Assembly: GCA_027563935.2 (NCBI GenBank)
Contig: JANVAS020000239.1
Span: 2,046,001 to 2,110,000 of the forward strand
DNA length: 64,000 bases
Direction of reading: 5' to 3'
DNA from: Costus lasius
Taxonomy: Eukaryota; Streptophyta; Magnoliopsida; Zingiberales; Costaceae
Shown here: piece by piece, positions 11,648 through 23,006 of the stretch
Layout of the letters: each line of letters starts with the position of its first letter
How positions within the stretch are numbered: position 1 is the stretch's first letter
Made by a program: the position numbers and the translations under genes
The notes under the pieces: generated by a model
Database searches by the model: none
Seen by the model: the letters and a program-made list of their open reading frames with translations, nothing else
Told to the model about the DNA's origin: nothing

Positions 11648-12022
11648 ATGGCATCTCCTGATCTAAGATTGAAACTTTATAAAAATAAATTGGATGGGAC
11701 AAATTGGACAAATTGGCTCAAGATTTTGTCCAAGATACTGGAACAAGAGAATAAGGTGCATCTTCTTGAAAGACCACCATCCCAGCCTAGTGTGTATTTC
11801 ACTACTGAGTGGGAGTGGAATGTCTATCTTGAACATTGTGAAGATAACGAACAGTACACTGCTCTTGTCTTAGAGTGCATGACCCTAGAGGTCAAAGTTG
11901 AGTGTGATGAGATGGGGATTTATGATCTTATCATACATCTCAAAGGTCTCTTCACACCATGCTATATAGACAAAGATCAGGAGAGTTCTGTTGTATCTTC
12001 ATACTGTATGCCTAAATCTTAG
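11648..12022 (+). pseudogene. copia G gag N-terminal fragment
   Basis: A 124-codon open stretch starting MASPDLRLKLYKNKLDGTNW. It resembles the gag start of the younger copies (LDGTNWTNWLKILSKILEQE against FAGPNFSDWFGHLKIVLKAE), the usual copia gag/UBN2-type region that builds the particle. After residue about 115 the frame is lost. The CCHC knuckle is not recognisable downstream, so this is a decayed gag. Confidence 0.7.
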
Positions 12023-13890
12023 AATGACCATGGTTCTGTATCTTCGAAGCTAATACTTCGGAAGACTGGGAATGCATGGATATTTCGAAGAGGATTAATG
12101 GCCAAGAAGAGCATGGCAAAGAAGAAGGGATGTGATCCATCCGCTTCAGCAATTGTGTTACCGAGGTCTTTATGTCTACTTCTTATTCATGGGTACTAGA
12201 TACCGCATGTAAGGCTCACATATGTTTTACATGTGCAGGAGCTCAAAAGAAGTAGGACCATGAGGCTTGGTGGGATCGACTCTCGGGTCAGGGACGGAGC
12301 ATTGGATGCTGCTGTTGATATCATCTCACTACCTTGAAGACTTTATCTAGAAGTTTGCTATCATGTATCAGCTTATGTATTAAAACATCATTCCTTTTGG
12401 AAAGGATTTCAGTTTGAAATAATAAATAATATTTTTCTTTAAAACTGAGATGTTCTATTGATGTGATACAGTTGAAAATAGTTTGTGGCTCTATATGTAA
12501 CACAATATCATATCCATTGATTCAATTAACATCCACTTATGGCATTGTCTCTTGAACCATAGAACAATGGTCACATCCAAAGGTCCATGGACTATTGGGA
12601 TCATTATCCTTTTAGGATTATGATAAATGTGAGCCTAGTTCAAAGGAACAAAGTGACAGATGTTGCCTTCACCATAAAGGGTTGAAGGGTAAGTGGCTTG
12701 TTGGATCTATTACACAGCAATGTGTGTGGACCCATGTAAACAAGCACTAAGAGGTGTTATATGCTTCATCAGGTGTGGGTATGCCTTATCCAACCTAAGA
12801 ACTTTGGAGAAATCCAAGAAGTTCACAAATGAAGTATTGAGTCAAATTGGAGGATCTATTAAAGCACTTTGATTGGATCAAGGTGATTAGTAGAGAATTT
12901 GATGACTGTCCTAAGAAGTGTGGAGTTATCTCACAGCTTACTTAGTACGCCACTGTGTGAAGAATTTCAAAGAAAGAAAAAGGAACACATTGGATGTGGA
13001 TTCCATCTTTGAATACTCATGCAAATATACTACTATGATGCCATGCAAACAGATGTACTGCCACTCCATAAGAAAGTGTCTAAGTTAGCTTTTGAGTTGT
13101 GAACTGCAAATATCCCATTTCTTCAATGGAATTGGGAATGTAATGTGTAGTGATTCAAAAGTATGTGTTTGTGGTGCACTATAGAGTGCTAATTCTATCC
13201 CAAAGAGAATAAAAATATTTGTTGCTCAAACTGCTGTCTCTCTTGAGAAAGTATTTCTTTTAAAAGAAGCTAGTGGGAGTAGATTTGATTGGGACAAGGT
13301 CCAGAATCAACCACAATATAATTAGACGCAGATGGAGAGAAAAATCTCACATACAGGTTGAAAGTCAACCTGAGGTTCAAGTAACACAGGAACCACATAA
13401 GTCTGGATCGATTCGATATGCTGGGCATGATGAATTTTTCATCAAGGATGAACCTAAGACTTATGAGGAAATGGAAGCAGTTAGTGGACCAGATTCCAAG
13501 AAATGGCTAAGGACCATGAGAACCATAATGGACTCCATGTCTGCTAATCAAGTATGAGACTTGGATGAGCTGCCAAAGGGGTAATTCCCACAGGCTGTAA
13601 ATAAATCTTCTAGGAAGATAGACATGGAAGGTAACATTGTTACCTTGAAAGGCAAGTAGTGGGAGCATGTTTAAAAGAGCCTGTGTTTACAAGAAGATCA
13701 GTGGGAGCACCTTAATAGTATTTCTTGTTCTAGAAGATTGATGATATTCTCCTCACATGGAATGACATCTCAGCTCTTCACATGGGGAAGAAAAGGCTTG
13801 AGATGTATTTCGAGAAGAATGATATAGGGAATGATGCTTACATCCTAGGCATGAGGATCTATAGATAGAGATCCAAGAAAGTCATTGCCC
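12023..13890 (+). pseudogene. copia G pol remnant (protease, integrase, RT)
   Basis: Out-of-frame matches to the family polyprotein occur in order: protease (SWVLDTAC near 12190), the block after it (near 12290), integrase (GLLDLLHSNVCGP near 12690; KKCGVISQL near 12915), integrase C-terminus (FVAQTAVSLEKVFLLKEASG near 13215), a 94-codon piece 13273-13557 (SGPDSKKW..MRTIMDSMSANQV), and RT pieces near 13590-13670 and 13680-13880. Part of RT between the last two pieces is deleted, and RNase H and the 3' LTR are absent. Numerous frameshifts and stops make it the oldest copia copy here. The right boundary near 13890, where sequence changes to the X1 leader, is approximate. Confidence 0.75.
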
Positions 13891-14259
13891 TTTCGCTATT
13901 TCTGTAATAGACATCCCAGAATAATCTTTATGCTCACCTTTTTGCATGTATACCTTACCTCTTTCAGAAGCCCATGAATTATGATAAAAAGACATTTTTT
14001 TTCTATCAAAAAGATAATCCAACACCAATCAAATAAAACCCCTTTTTTTTCAGAATATCTAACAAAAATAGAAAATCTAAAACACAAGTAAATTCACAAA
14101 TTTCAGAAATTCTCAGTTCTGTCACAACTGTGAAAATCCAAAACCTGCAAAAAGAAAAAAAACAAAGTTAAATCTAAAACAAATAAAACTTAGTCTAGCA
14201 ATAGTAGCAACTTTTTTTATATTAACAAAACTAAGGTCCCGGCAACGCCGCCAAAAACT
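13891..14259 (-). other. leader of gypsy element X1 with primer site
   Basis: AT-rich noncoding sequence directly inside the PBS of a minus-strand gypsy element. No coding sequence is seen. The rest of X1 is missing: copia G sequence replaces it to the left. Confidence 0.6.
14235..14253 (-). other. primer binding site, tRNA-Asp type (X1)
   Basis: On the minus strand TGGCGGCGTTGCCGGGACC. This nearly complements the 3' end of plant tRNA-Asp (usual PBS TGGCGCCGTTGCCGGGG), as in Athila/Tat-type gypsy elements. It lies five bases inside the LTR end. Confidence 0.75.
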
Positions 14260-16125
14260 TGATAGGGTTCCGCAAGTGCACGGAATTATCGAAGTAATAA
14301 AAATATCGATCCATAGAGACCTTATTGTTAATTACCAAATAATTGTTTTCTCGCTAGCTAAGTAAACTGAATATGATGAAAGTAAGCAGTATAGCTAACA
14401 CGAAGGATAATCATAGCGATAAACATGGGACTAGGGTTTCATCCACCTTGATTTCAATGATAAGATATAATTAAAGGTTCGTCAATCAAATCTTGCTATG
14501 ATAAAGACCTAATTTACTTCATAAAAGAATTATCTCACTTTCATGCAGACAATAACGCAGGGACCAATCCTTGCTTTCGCACAAGATCTATCCCAACGCT
14601 GCAGATAAGTAAACCATCGACACAGAACTCAAGGATCACTTTCGTGCATCCGAATTCTAAGTTGATCATCACAAGTGGAGCCTCAAGAATCACTTTCGTG
14701 CATCCGAGTCTTAACACAGGTTCTACCTAGGGTTCTCCAATGTTCCGATCCTCACTTTCGTGCAAGATCTCTATGTTTGACACAATAACTCAATCCTAGA
14801 TTAATATTATTAAACATGGCAATTAATCTACTAGGACAGATCAAGTTGGATCTAACCTAAGGAAGGGATCCTAACAAGCAATTCTAGGGTTCCAAGTTCT
14901 CAAGCAAATCACCTTTCAGTCTCATTGCGAAAACTCTAAAACATGGATAATAACATATATCTATAGAAAGTTAAAGACAATTCATCACAAAAGTAGAATT
15001 ATCACAACGAAGATCTTCATGACGAAAAAAAGAAGAATTATATAATCATTAGAAATCAAAGGGATTAAACCCTATGTCCCAAAATATGTCTAAGCTTGCA
15101 TGGAGGAAAAAATACAATGAATCATAGTCTCAGAGTGATTTGAAAATGAAAAGAAAGGAGAAACAACTTTACACCACGGCTGTAAAAGAGTTTACAGCCG
15201 TAATTTGCTTCGATGAACAGCGTTGTCACCGCTGTTTTGTTGATTTATCTTCCGATTGGACTCCAAATGCTCTGAAACTTCTGTGGTGTCTTCATCCCCT
15301 CCAGGAAACGCTTCTACATGAAAATTACGCCTCTTGGTGCGAGGCCAAACCCTAGCCACCTTTCTGGATATTTATCTCTGGATACGTGATAAAAGTTTCT
15401 CTTTTTGGTGCGTATGTCTTCGTCTCTTAAATACAAAGCAGCAGCAACTTTCGGATTCCAATTTGGAGCTCTAGATCAAAAGTTATGGCCCAAACAAGTT
15501 TCAGCCATGGAAAACTCGCGATTTTGACTGGAAATTACGGCCGTGTAATAATTTACGGCAGTGCCGTATTTTCATTCTGTGCACCGAAAGTCAAAATTAT
15601 GGCCCGTAAAATATTTCTCGATGATGCCCTAAAATCAGATGATTTCTCTGGTCTGGATCACCTGGGAAATATGATACCTTAGAATCGTTTACGGCCGTGC
15701 CGTAAAATCAGCAAAGGTTTCTGTTCTGAAAGCGCTGAAAAATACGGCGGTACCATAAAATCACAAAAACTTTTTGTTCGAAATATCCTCCAAATTACGG
15801 TAGTGTTTTGATTTTACGGTATAGTCTGAAATTACGGTACCGTAAAATGGATTACTGCACTGCCGTATTTTGCTGAGTTGCTCCGTTTTGCGTAAAATTT
15901 CTTGGGTGACCTCTCTTGATCATGGTAACTCTTTTATGCGATTGATTTTTCTTGAAAACGCCTTGAAATAATGCCTTTTTGCCTGAAAACCATGAAAAAC
16001 CAAAATAGAAGTAGACTTTGCAATATTTGATGAATTCAGCATAAAAATAAGCAAAAAGATCCTCAATTTCGCATGAAAAGATACATAGAATGATACAAAA
16101 TATACTCTATATTTTGGTGTCATCA
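14260..16125 (-). repeat. 5' LTR of gypsy element X1 (1866 bp)
   Basis: On the plus strand it runs TGATAGGG...GTGTCATCA, so on its own strand it starts TGATGACACC and ends CCCTATCA. The PBS on its left shows that it is the 5' LTR of a minus-strand element whose body lay to the left. No gene is seen. It carries repeated TCACTTTCGTGCA words (14534-14770) and reiterated near-palindromes of the type TTACGGCAGTGCCGTA (15534-15870). Homologous to 23007-24810. Confidence 0.8.
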
Positions 16126-19100
16126 TATAGGCAGCGCCTCCTTGACCAATATAGTAGCCTACACCAAGGGTCGGGTACCATCGAGGAATACCGAACTCGT
16201 GTTGTCTAAGTTTAAGAACGAGCTCCGTTCGGACATCCGACGGGCCCTACCCACTTATGGTTCGGAGACGTTAGATCAAACCTTCTAGCGCACTCGAGAC
16301 ATCGAGCAAGAGCTGCGCACTGTGGCTAAGCACAGCGAGTTTGGTACCCATCGGCGCCCGTTCCCTAGCGGGTCCCCATCCGTCCACCATTGGACTGAGC
16401 GCACTGAACCTCGTTCGAGCCCACGGCTTGTACCCAAAACCCATGGCTCCCCATGAAGTCCAGCTCCTGAGGCTTCCATCTCTCACCCCAGTTGGGAAGA
16501 GAAGGGCAAGGCCCCCATCATTGGGTCATTTGAACAAGTCCATTGCTTCAATTGCCTTCAGCCGAGTCACTACTCCCGGGATTGTCCCAAGAAGTCCGCC
16601 ATAGCGAACAAACCCTATTCTCGTGTCTCCACCATCACCCGCGAGCGCGTGCAGCATGATGTCGAAGCTGAATGTTTCTCAAGTGGCGATAAGTCGGATC
16701 ACCCCACACTCGCGGTTACGTGGTGCACCCTTGTCCAAACCCCGCCCTCCGAGGATTGGAGGCGCACGAGCATTTTTAAAACTTACATCAAGTGCAACAG
16801 GCACTCTTGTAAGATCGTCATTGACGGGGGGAGTAGCTTGTACGTGATCTCCCAGACCGCGATCACGTGCTTTGGCCTCCCACTTGAACCTCACCCAAAG
16901 CCCTATTTGATCGCATGGGTGGACACGTAGAGTCTTCTAGTCACCCACCGATGCCAAGTTCCCATCGCTTTTGGGGACTATCTTGACAAGGTGTGGTGCG
17001 ATGTGGTGGCTATGGATGTCGCCCACATTCTTTTAGGACGCCCTTGGCTTTATGATAGAGATGTAGTCCACTATGGCCGGTCAAACACTTATGTGCTTGA
17101 CCACAATGACTAGAAAATCCGTTTGATCCCAGCAACGCCTAAGGAGCTGCATGCGTCCACATCTAAGGGTTTGATTGTCCCGCCTACACCTGCCCCTCTT
17201 GCACCCGCCGTGGTCTCCCTTATGCGCACCTCCGCGCTTATGCATGAGACCACCGAGTGTAGAGTTGTCAATGCCCTGATGGTGCGCGAGGCGCAGGATC
17301 CCTCACCCTCCACAAGCTCAATGCCTCCCCCGGAAGTGTTTGCTCTTTTGTCTGAATTTAGCTACATTAGCCCGGAGGAGTTAGCCCATGGACTCCCTCT
17401 GGATAGGGAGATCCAGCATGCGATTAACCTTGTCCCAGGAGCACCTCTCCCAAACTTGCCCCACCATCGACTTAACCCTACAGAGCAGGAGCTGCAGCGT
17501 CAGGTGGATGTACTCTTCACCAAGGGGTACATCCGTGAGAGTCTAAGTCCTTGTGTCGTCCCTACCCTGCTCACACCCAAGAAGGATGGGTCATGGCGCA
17601 TGTGCATTGACAGCCGCGCCATCGTGGCGCATGCGCATTGACAGCCGTGCCATTAACTGCATAACTATCGAGTATCGGTTCCCCATACCTAAACTTTATG
17701 ATATGTTGGACTTAGTTTCCAACGCATCTTGGTTCTCCAAGCTCGGCCTTCACAGCGGATATCACCAAGTGTGCATCCGCGAAGGCGACGAATGGAAAAC
17801 CGCCTTCAAGACCAAGGATGGTCTTTACGAGTGGCTTGTCATGCCATTCGGGTTGTCCAATGCCCCCTCCACGTTCATGACGCTGATGAGCCAAGTCCTC
17901 AAACCCTATATGGGTAAATTTCTTGTTGTCTACTTTGATGACATTTTGACCTATAGTCGGACCCGAGATGATCACTTGGAGCATCTCCGATCCACATTTG
18001 ATCTCCTGCACAAGGAGCACCTCTTCCTTAACACGAAGAAGTGCGCCTTCCTGACCACCTGAGTCCACTTTTTGTGGTACATCGTGCTTGACCAGGGTCT
18101 TTCTATTGACCCCCACCAAGATCGAGGCCATTCGTCACTGGCCCGAACCTCGCACTGTCTCTGAGCTTCGCAGTTTCCTCGGCCTCGTTGGTTTTTACCG
18201 TTGTTTCATCTAGGGGTTCAGCACAATTGCGACCCCTTTGACCCAATGCCTCTTGAAGGATGATTTTGAGTGGACACCTGCCACTCAACGTGCCTTTGAC
18301 GCCCTTAAGGATGCCCTATGCACAGCCCCAGTTCTTTGACTTCTCGACTTCTCGAAAGTCTTTGAAGTCGCTTGTGACGCCTCCGGCACCGGCATCGGTG
18401 GCACCCTTAGTCAAGAAGGCCACCCTGTAGCCTTCTTCAGTGAGAAATTGAACGCTGTTCGGCAGCGTTAATCGACCTATGGCAAGGAGTTTTATGCGAT
18501 CGTCCAGTCACTCCATCAGTGGAGGCACTACCTCCTCCACCGTGAGTTTGTCCTGTATAGCAACCATCAAGCCTTGTCTTTCTTCAATGATCAAAAGAAG
18601 TTGAGCACCCGCCACATGAAATGGGTCCAATACTTGCAGCAGTTCTCGTTTGTAATTAACCACAAGGCAGGTAAGGAGAATGTTGTTGCCGACGCATTGA
18701 GTCATGTTCGGACCCTTCTGTGTGTCAATACCTTTGACCACGTCAAGGAAGAGTACATGACCTGTTCTGATTTTGGCGCCACATACGCCACCTTCACCGA
18801 GTCCTCTGACCCTGAGTCCCAATATCAGCTCTGCGAGGGCTATCTTTTCTTGGGGAACGGCTTGAGCATTCCTCGATCATCGCTTCGAGATCATCTTTTG
18901 CTCGAGCAGCACGCGGTCGGCATCGCCGGCCATCACTGCCACAACAAGACCCTTGAGTTGGCAGAGGAATGCTTCTTTTGGCCTTCCCTCTGTAAATTCG
19001 TTGTGCACATTGTGCGCCACTGTGGTACCTATCAAATGGCCAAACCTCGACCCGCAAACACTGGCCTCTACACCCCTTTACCGGTTGCTGAGGGACCTTG

Positions 19101-19850
19101 GCACGAACTCAGCATGGACTTTGTCCTTGGGCTGCCTCGGACAGCGTCCCATTTTGATTCTATCTATGTTGTTGTTGATCGGTTCTCAAAAATGGCACAC
19201 TTCATCCCTTGTTCTCGCACAGCAGATGCATCCCACGGGGTTCACCTTTTGTCAAAGAGATTGTCCATCTCCATGGTCTCCCTTTCACCATTGTGTCCGA
19301 TCGTGACACGCGATTTGTAAGCCACTTATGGTGCTCACAATAGTGCAGGTCATCCGAGGTCTTGGGACACCATCCTCCCTATAGTGGAATTCACGTACAA
19401 TAGTGCAGCAATTCAGTCTACGGGTCTTAGTCCCTTCCAGATTGTCTTGGGCCACCAATCGCATAAGCCCATTGACTTGCATGACCTTCCCATGGAGTCC
19501 CACCTCTCTAAGCATCCATACTCATTTGCCCAGCATGTAGCAAGCTTGCATGATGAAGTTCGGCATCGTATCTTTTTGGGCAACACTCATAATGCAATGA
19601 GGGCCAATGCGCTTCGTAGGCCACATCATTTCTCTATTGGTGAGTTGGTGAGGGTGCGCATCCACCTCGAGTGCCTTCCACACAAGGCACATTTTAAGCT
19701 CTGGCCACGTTACATGGGGCCCTATGTGGATTGGCTGCAACGCCTATGTGCTGGACTTGCCCGAGAGCATGGGGATCGACCTTGTCTTCAATGTGGCAGA
19801 CATCCTTCCCTTCCATGGACCATTAGAGGAGCCCATGGACACCGATGAGC
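16126..19850 (+). pseudogene. gypsy-2 gag-pol remnant (CRM-like chromovirus)
   Basis: Begins abruptly in gag at the X1 LTR edge. Recognisable in order: gag C-terminus, a CCHC knuckle (CFNCLQPSHYSRDC near 16542), protease (IVIDGGSS near 16816), RT ([14 protein letters not shown] near 17584; YFDD near 17935), RNase H (about 18360-18700), integrase finger (H..H..C..C, about 18905-19030), integrase core (Asp in SMDFVLGLP near 19117; Asp in SDRDTRF near 19300), and C-terminal integrase region (about 19385-19850). Broken by stops, by a 31-bp duplication at 17594-17655, by a one-base shift near 18110, by a shift near 19245 and by a deletion near 19330 that removes the segment with the catalytic Glu. 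RT wording ([20 protein letters not shown]) suggests a CRM-like chromovirus; that placement is tentative. Confidence 0.85.
17594..17655. repeat. 31-bp tandem duplication inside RT
   Basis: The unit starting tggcgcatg at 17594 repeats at 17625 (period 31) with a few differences. It duplicates the coding for [10 protein letters not shown] and, since 31 is not a multiple of three, shifts the frame within RT. Confidence 0.9.
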
Positions 19851-19970
19851 CTCTTCCCCCTAGTTTCCGGAGAACTTTTCCAACCAAGGGGAGTTGATGC
19901 AGGAGAAGCTAGCCCCAAAAAATGAGATGAACCGGAGGAGAAAACGCCCTTCAAAACTTTTATGCGAGCT

Positions 19971-20300
19971 AAATGTGGGCAGGCCATGAAGCCCATCACG
20001 GGTGTGACAGCCTCGGCAAGAAATCCATATTATAAGCATGGCCGTGTGACCCATCATGGGCAGGACATGATGAGCTCGGCGGAATTCTGCGACACCGATC
20101 ACGGCCATGAAGAGAAACACGGGCTGGCCATGATCGCCTCGACAGAAAACAAACTGGTGATTTCAGACTCGAATGCAGTCACGACAGTGATGAGAAGCAT
20201 GGCCAGGCCGTGATCACTTCGGCAGATTCTGGAGCACCTAATCACGGATGCCGTGAACAGAAGCACGGCCAGGCCGTGTTCACCCCTGAAGGCCCCATTT
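19971..20300 (+). repeat. degenerate (K/H)HGQA peptide-like repeats, gypsy-2 3' region
   Basis: Five copies of a phrase like aagcatggccaggccgtgat start at 19971, 20052, 20115, 20195 and 20261. Spacing alternates 81, 63, 80, 66, so a higher-order unit of about 145 bp is repeated. The translations read KCGQAM, HHGQDM, KHGLAM, KHGQAV and KHGQAV. Four of the five lack a frame break between neighbours; the 80-bp step shifts the frame. The repeats lie between the integrase remnant and the LTR. Confidence 0.7.
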
Positions 20301-20693
20301 CACCCCGACGACCCCGTTTTGATGTGCACAACCCTCCCTACCATGTTCTTCCATCCAAGGAGGATCTAAAAGAGTCCAACAAGGTGGATATTCGGCGGTC
20401 CCAATGCCCCTCCCATCCACCGGACCATTACATGGGGGTTGTTAACCCGTTATCGATCCATACCGAGGTGCTTCCACCCAAGTGCCTTGCAACCCAACCT
20501 CGTGATGGCCCAGTCCAAGATGGCCCGCATAATCATCTTAACAATATAGCCCAAGAGCACACAGCGACGATCGTGACCCAGCCTACAACATCCAAGTTTT
20601 GTTGCTTCATCGCGGCGTGCTCCGAACGTGTCTAACCACCCGGCCATACTCCAGGACGAGGAATCAAAGGACATGCTCCAACTTCACTATAGT
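20301..20693 (+). other. gypsy-2 3' region before LTR
   Basis: An open but unrecognised stretch (to about 20633) follows the repeats and leads to the LTR. No domain is recognised; it is probably the C-terminal extension or 3' untranslated part of gypsy-2. No clear purine tract was found. Confidence 0.4.
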
Positions 20694-21392
20694 TGTTAGA
20701 AGTTTGTTTTGTTTCGTCTTTAGTTGCAGCTTGACCACTTTTGGAGCTACAAGAGTTAGTAGTTAGTTAGGACTCTTATCTCTTCCTAGTTTGTCTTGTT
20801 CCCTCCCCTCTTGTTCTATAAAAGAGGAGGTTGGGCTAGTTGATCTTCAGTTATCTAGTAGTTAGTAGAGTCCTCCTGGTGAGCTGAGAGCCTCCAACCC
20901 ATATAAGTCTTAGTCGGTGCTTCGGCTTCTTTGTTTGTAAGAGTCCTGGTCGTTGCCTCGACTTGGAGTTGTTTCCTGGTTTCAAGAAAGTAAATCCCAC
21001 CACTACCGGTGGGTCAGGTTCGCCTGTTCTTTGAAGTTCTATTGTGTTATTCCGCAATACTCTTGCTTCCCTCCCTCCTTCTTCACCCACGGGCATCCGC
21101 TCCTTGGAGGCATGGACAATTTCTTGCTCTTTGGAGCATTTTAGGACCATAGTCGTGCGAGCTGAACCCCGCAACCCTGCTGCCGCCATATTAATACGTG
21201 TTGTGCTTAAAATTTGCTAAGAGTTTAGTGATCAATTTGTTAGTTCTGAGTGTCGTTGTTCTCCCTTCGCATCGCTGTTGCCCTGAAACGTATTCATCGC
21301 CGTTTTCATCGTGTTTTCTTGCTGCACTTTCCGGGCGTTTTCACTTCCCTCATCTCAAGACCCTCTTCCGTTTTTCCACCCATTGTGTAACA
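20694..21392 (+). repeat. probable 3' LTR of gypsy-2 (~699 bp)
   Basis: TGTTAGAAG...GTGTAACA gives TGTTA/TAACA inverted ends, with a good TATA box inside. The flanking five bases (atagt and ccgta) do not match, so it is not a simple solo LTR. There is no second copy in the window to confirm the ends. Confidence 0.5.
20817..20824 (+). promoter_or_regulatory. TATA box of gypsy-2 LTR
   Basis: TATAAAAG in a pyrimidine-rich context, about 120 bp into the LTR, in the same direction as the element's genes. A likely core promoter. Confidence 0.55.
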
Positions 21393-23006
21393 CCGTAGAG
21401 TACGGCATTAAGGACCAACCAACCCATTGTAGTTTGATCAGCCACCCCGTCCCTTCTTCAGCGATAAGCTGAACGAAGTGCGCCAATGATACTCCACCTA
21501 TGACACAGAGTTTTACGCAATTGTCTAGTCCCTTAGACAATGGCATCATTACCTCCTACACATGGAGTTCATCCTCTATAGTGATCACTAGGCCCTCTCC
21601 TTCCTGAACGCGCAGAAGAAGCTTGCCCCTCACCATGGGAAGTGGGTGGATTTTCTCCAGCAATACACCTTTGTGATCACTCACAAGGCCGATAGGGACA
21701 ATGTCATGACTGACGTCCTCAGTCGCGTCCGATCCCTGCTATGTGTCCTGTCCACATCCATTACCGCCTTCAATCACATCCGCGACGAGTATGTGGCCTA
21801 CCCCGACTTCGGACCCATGTTCACTTGGCTCCTTGCCTTTGACCCACCAAACCTGCCCTACTCCCATCATGATGGTTACCTCGTCTATGGTAACCATTTT
21901 TGTGTCCCTCGCTCTTCCTTGCATGAGCATCTCCTTCTTGAGCTTCACACCGGTGGTGCCACTGGACACTATGGCCACGATAAAACCCTTGAATTGGCCG
22001 AGGAAAGATTCTTCTGGCGCACTCTTCGTAAGGACGTAGATAGGGTCACTCGCCACTGCGGCGCTTGTCAGTGTGACAAACCTAGGCCCCCTAACACCGG
22101 TCTCTACACTCCGTTGCTAGTTCCACACGATCCGTGGCTCGAGATTAGCATGGACTTTGTCCTCGGTTTACCCCACTCGGCCTCGCGCCACGACTCCATC
22201 TTTGTTGTCATGGATCGCTTCTCCAATATGGCACACTATGTGCCTTGCTCTATGATGGCAGATGCATCTCACATTGCCCACCTCTTTGTTAAAGAGGTTG
22301 TTCGCCTTCATGGTCTCCCACTCACAATCATGTCTGACCGCGACACCCGATTCATTGGTCACTTGTGGAGGTCCCTCTAGGCCCTACTTGGCACTGCACT
22401 CAAGTACTCATCCACAAACTGATGGTCAAACGGAGGTTGTAAATCATAGTTTAGGGAATCTTTTGCGCAGCTTAGCCGGTCACTTCCCACGCCATTGGGT
22501 TGATCATCTTCCCATTGTTGAGTTTGCACATAAGCGTGCTTTCAACTAGTCTACCAGACTGATCCCCTTCCAAGTTCTGCTCAGGCACCAACCTAGAAAG
22601 CCTATGGATTTGCATAACGTCCCTGCTCCTCCCCCTTCTATCCACGAGTCTGCTCATGCATTTGCATCCCACATCACAGGTCTACACGATGAGATTCGCC
22701 ACCAGATCTACTTGACCAATACCCGGTATGCAGCTAAGGCCAACGAGCATCGTAGGCCACACCATTTTGAGGTGGGTGAACGAGTGATGGTGTGTATCCA
22801 CCCTGAGCATCTGACATCTTAGGTCAATTGGAAGTTGCATGCGTGTTGCAACGGGCCCTACACAGTGCCAATGCCTATGTCCTCGACATGCCAGAGGACT
22901 CCCTCATCAGCTCGGTCTTCAACGTCTCTGACCTCATTCCATTCCATGCACCCTAGACAACTAGTGCCCCTTCCGACGACATGACAGTGCCTTCTTCTCC
23001 GGAGGT
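21393..23006 (+). pseudogene. gypsy-3 RNase H and integrase remnant
   Basis: The homologous part begins at about 21445 in RNase H (FFSDKLNEVRQ, then a stop). The integrase finger (about 21950-22070, H..H..C..C) and core (Asp in SMDFVLGLP near 22153; Asp in MSDRDTRF near 22335) follow, then TAG at 22378-22380 where Trp is expected. After a shift the frame resumes at HPQTDGQTEVVNHS (near 22415), with the catalytic Glu, and runs through the integrase C-terminus to about 22960. It is related to gypsy-2 but clearly diverged, so it is a second element rather than a duplication. Gag, protease and RT are missing on the left. Confidence 0.82.

Noticed and set aside
16271..16894. Several minus-strand ORFs in gypsy-2 gag/protease
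   Set aside because: They are opposite-strand reads of GC-rich gag sequence without recognisable domains.
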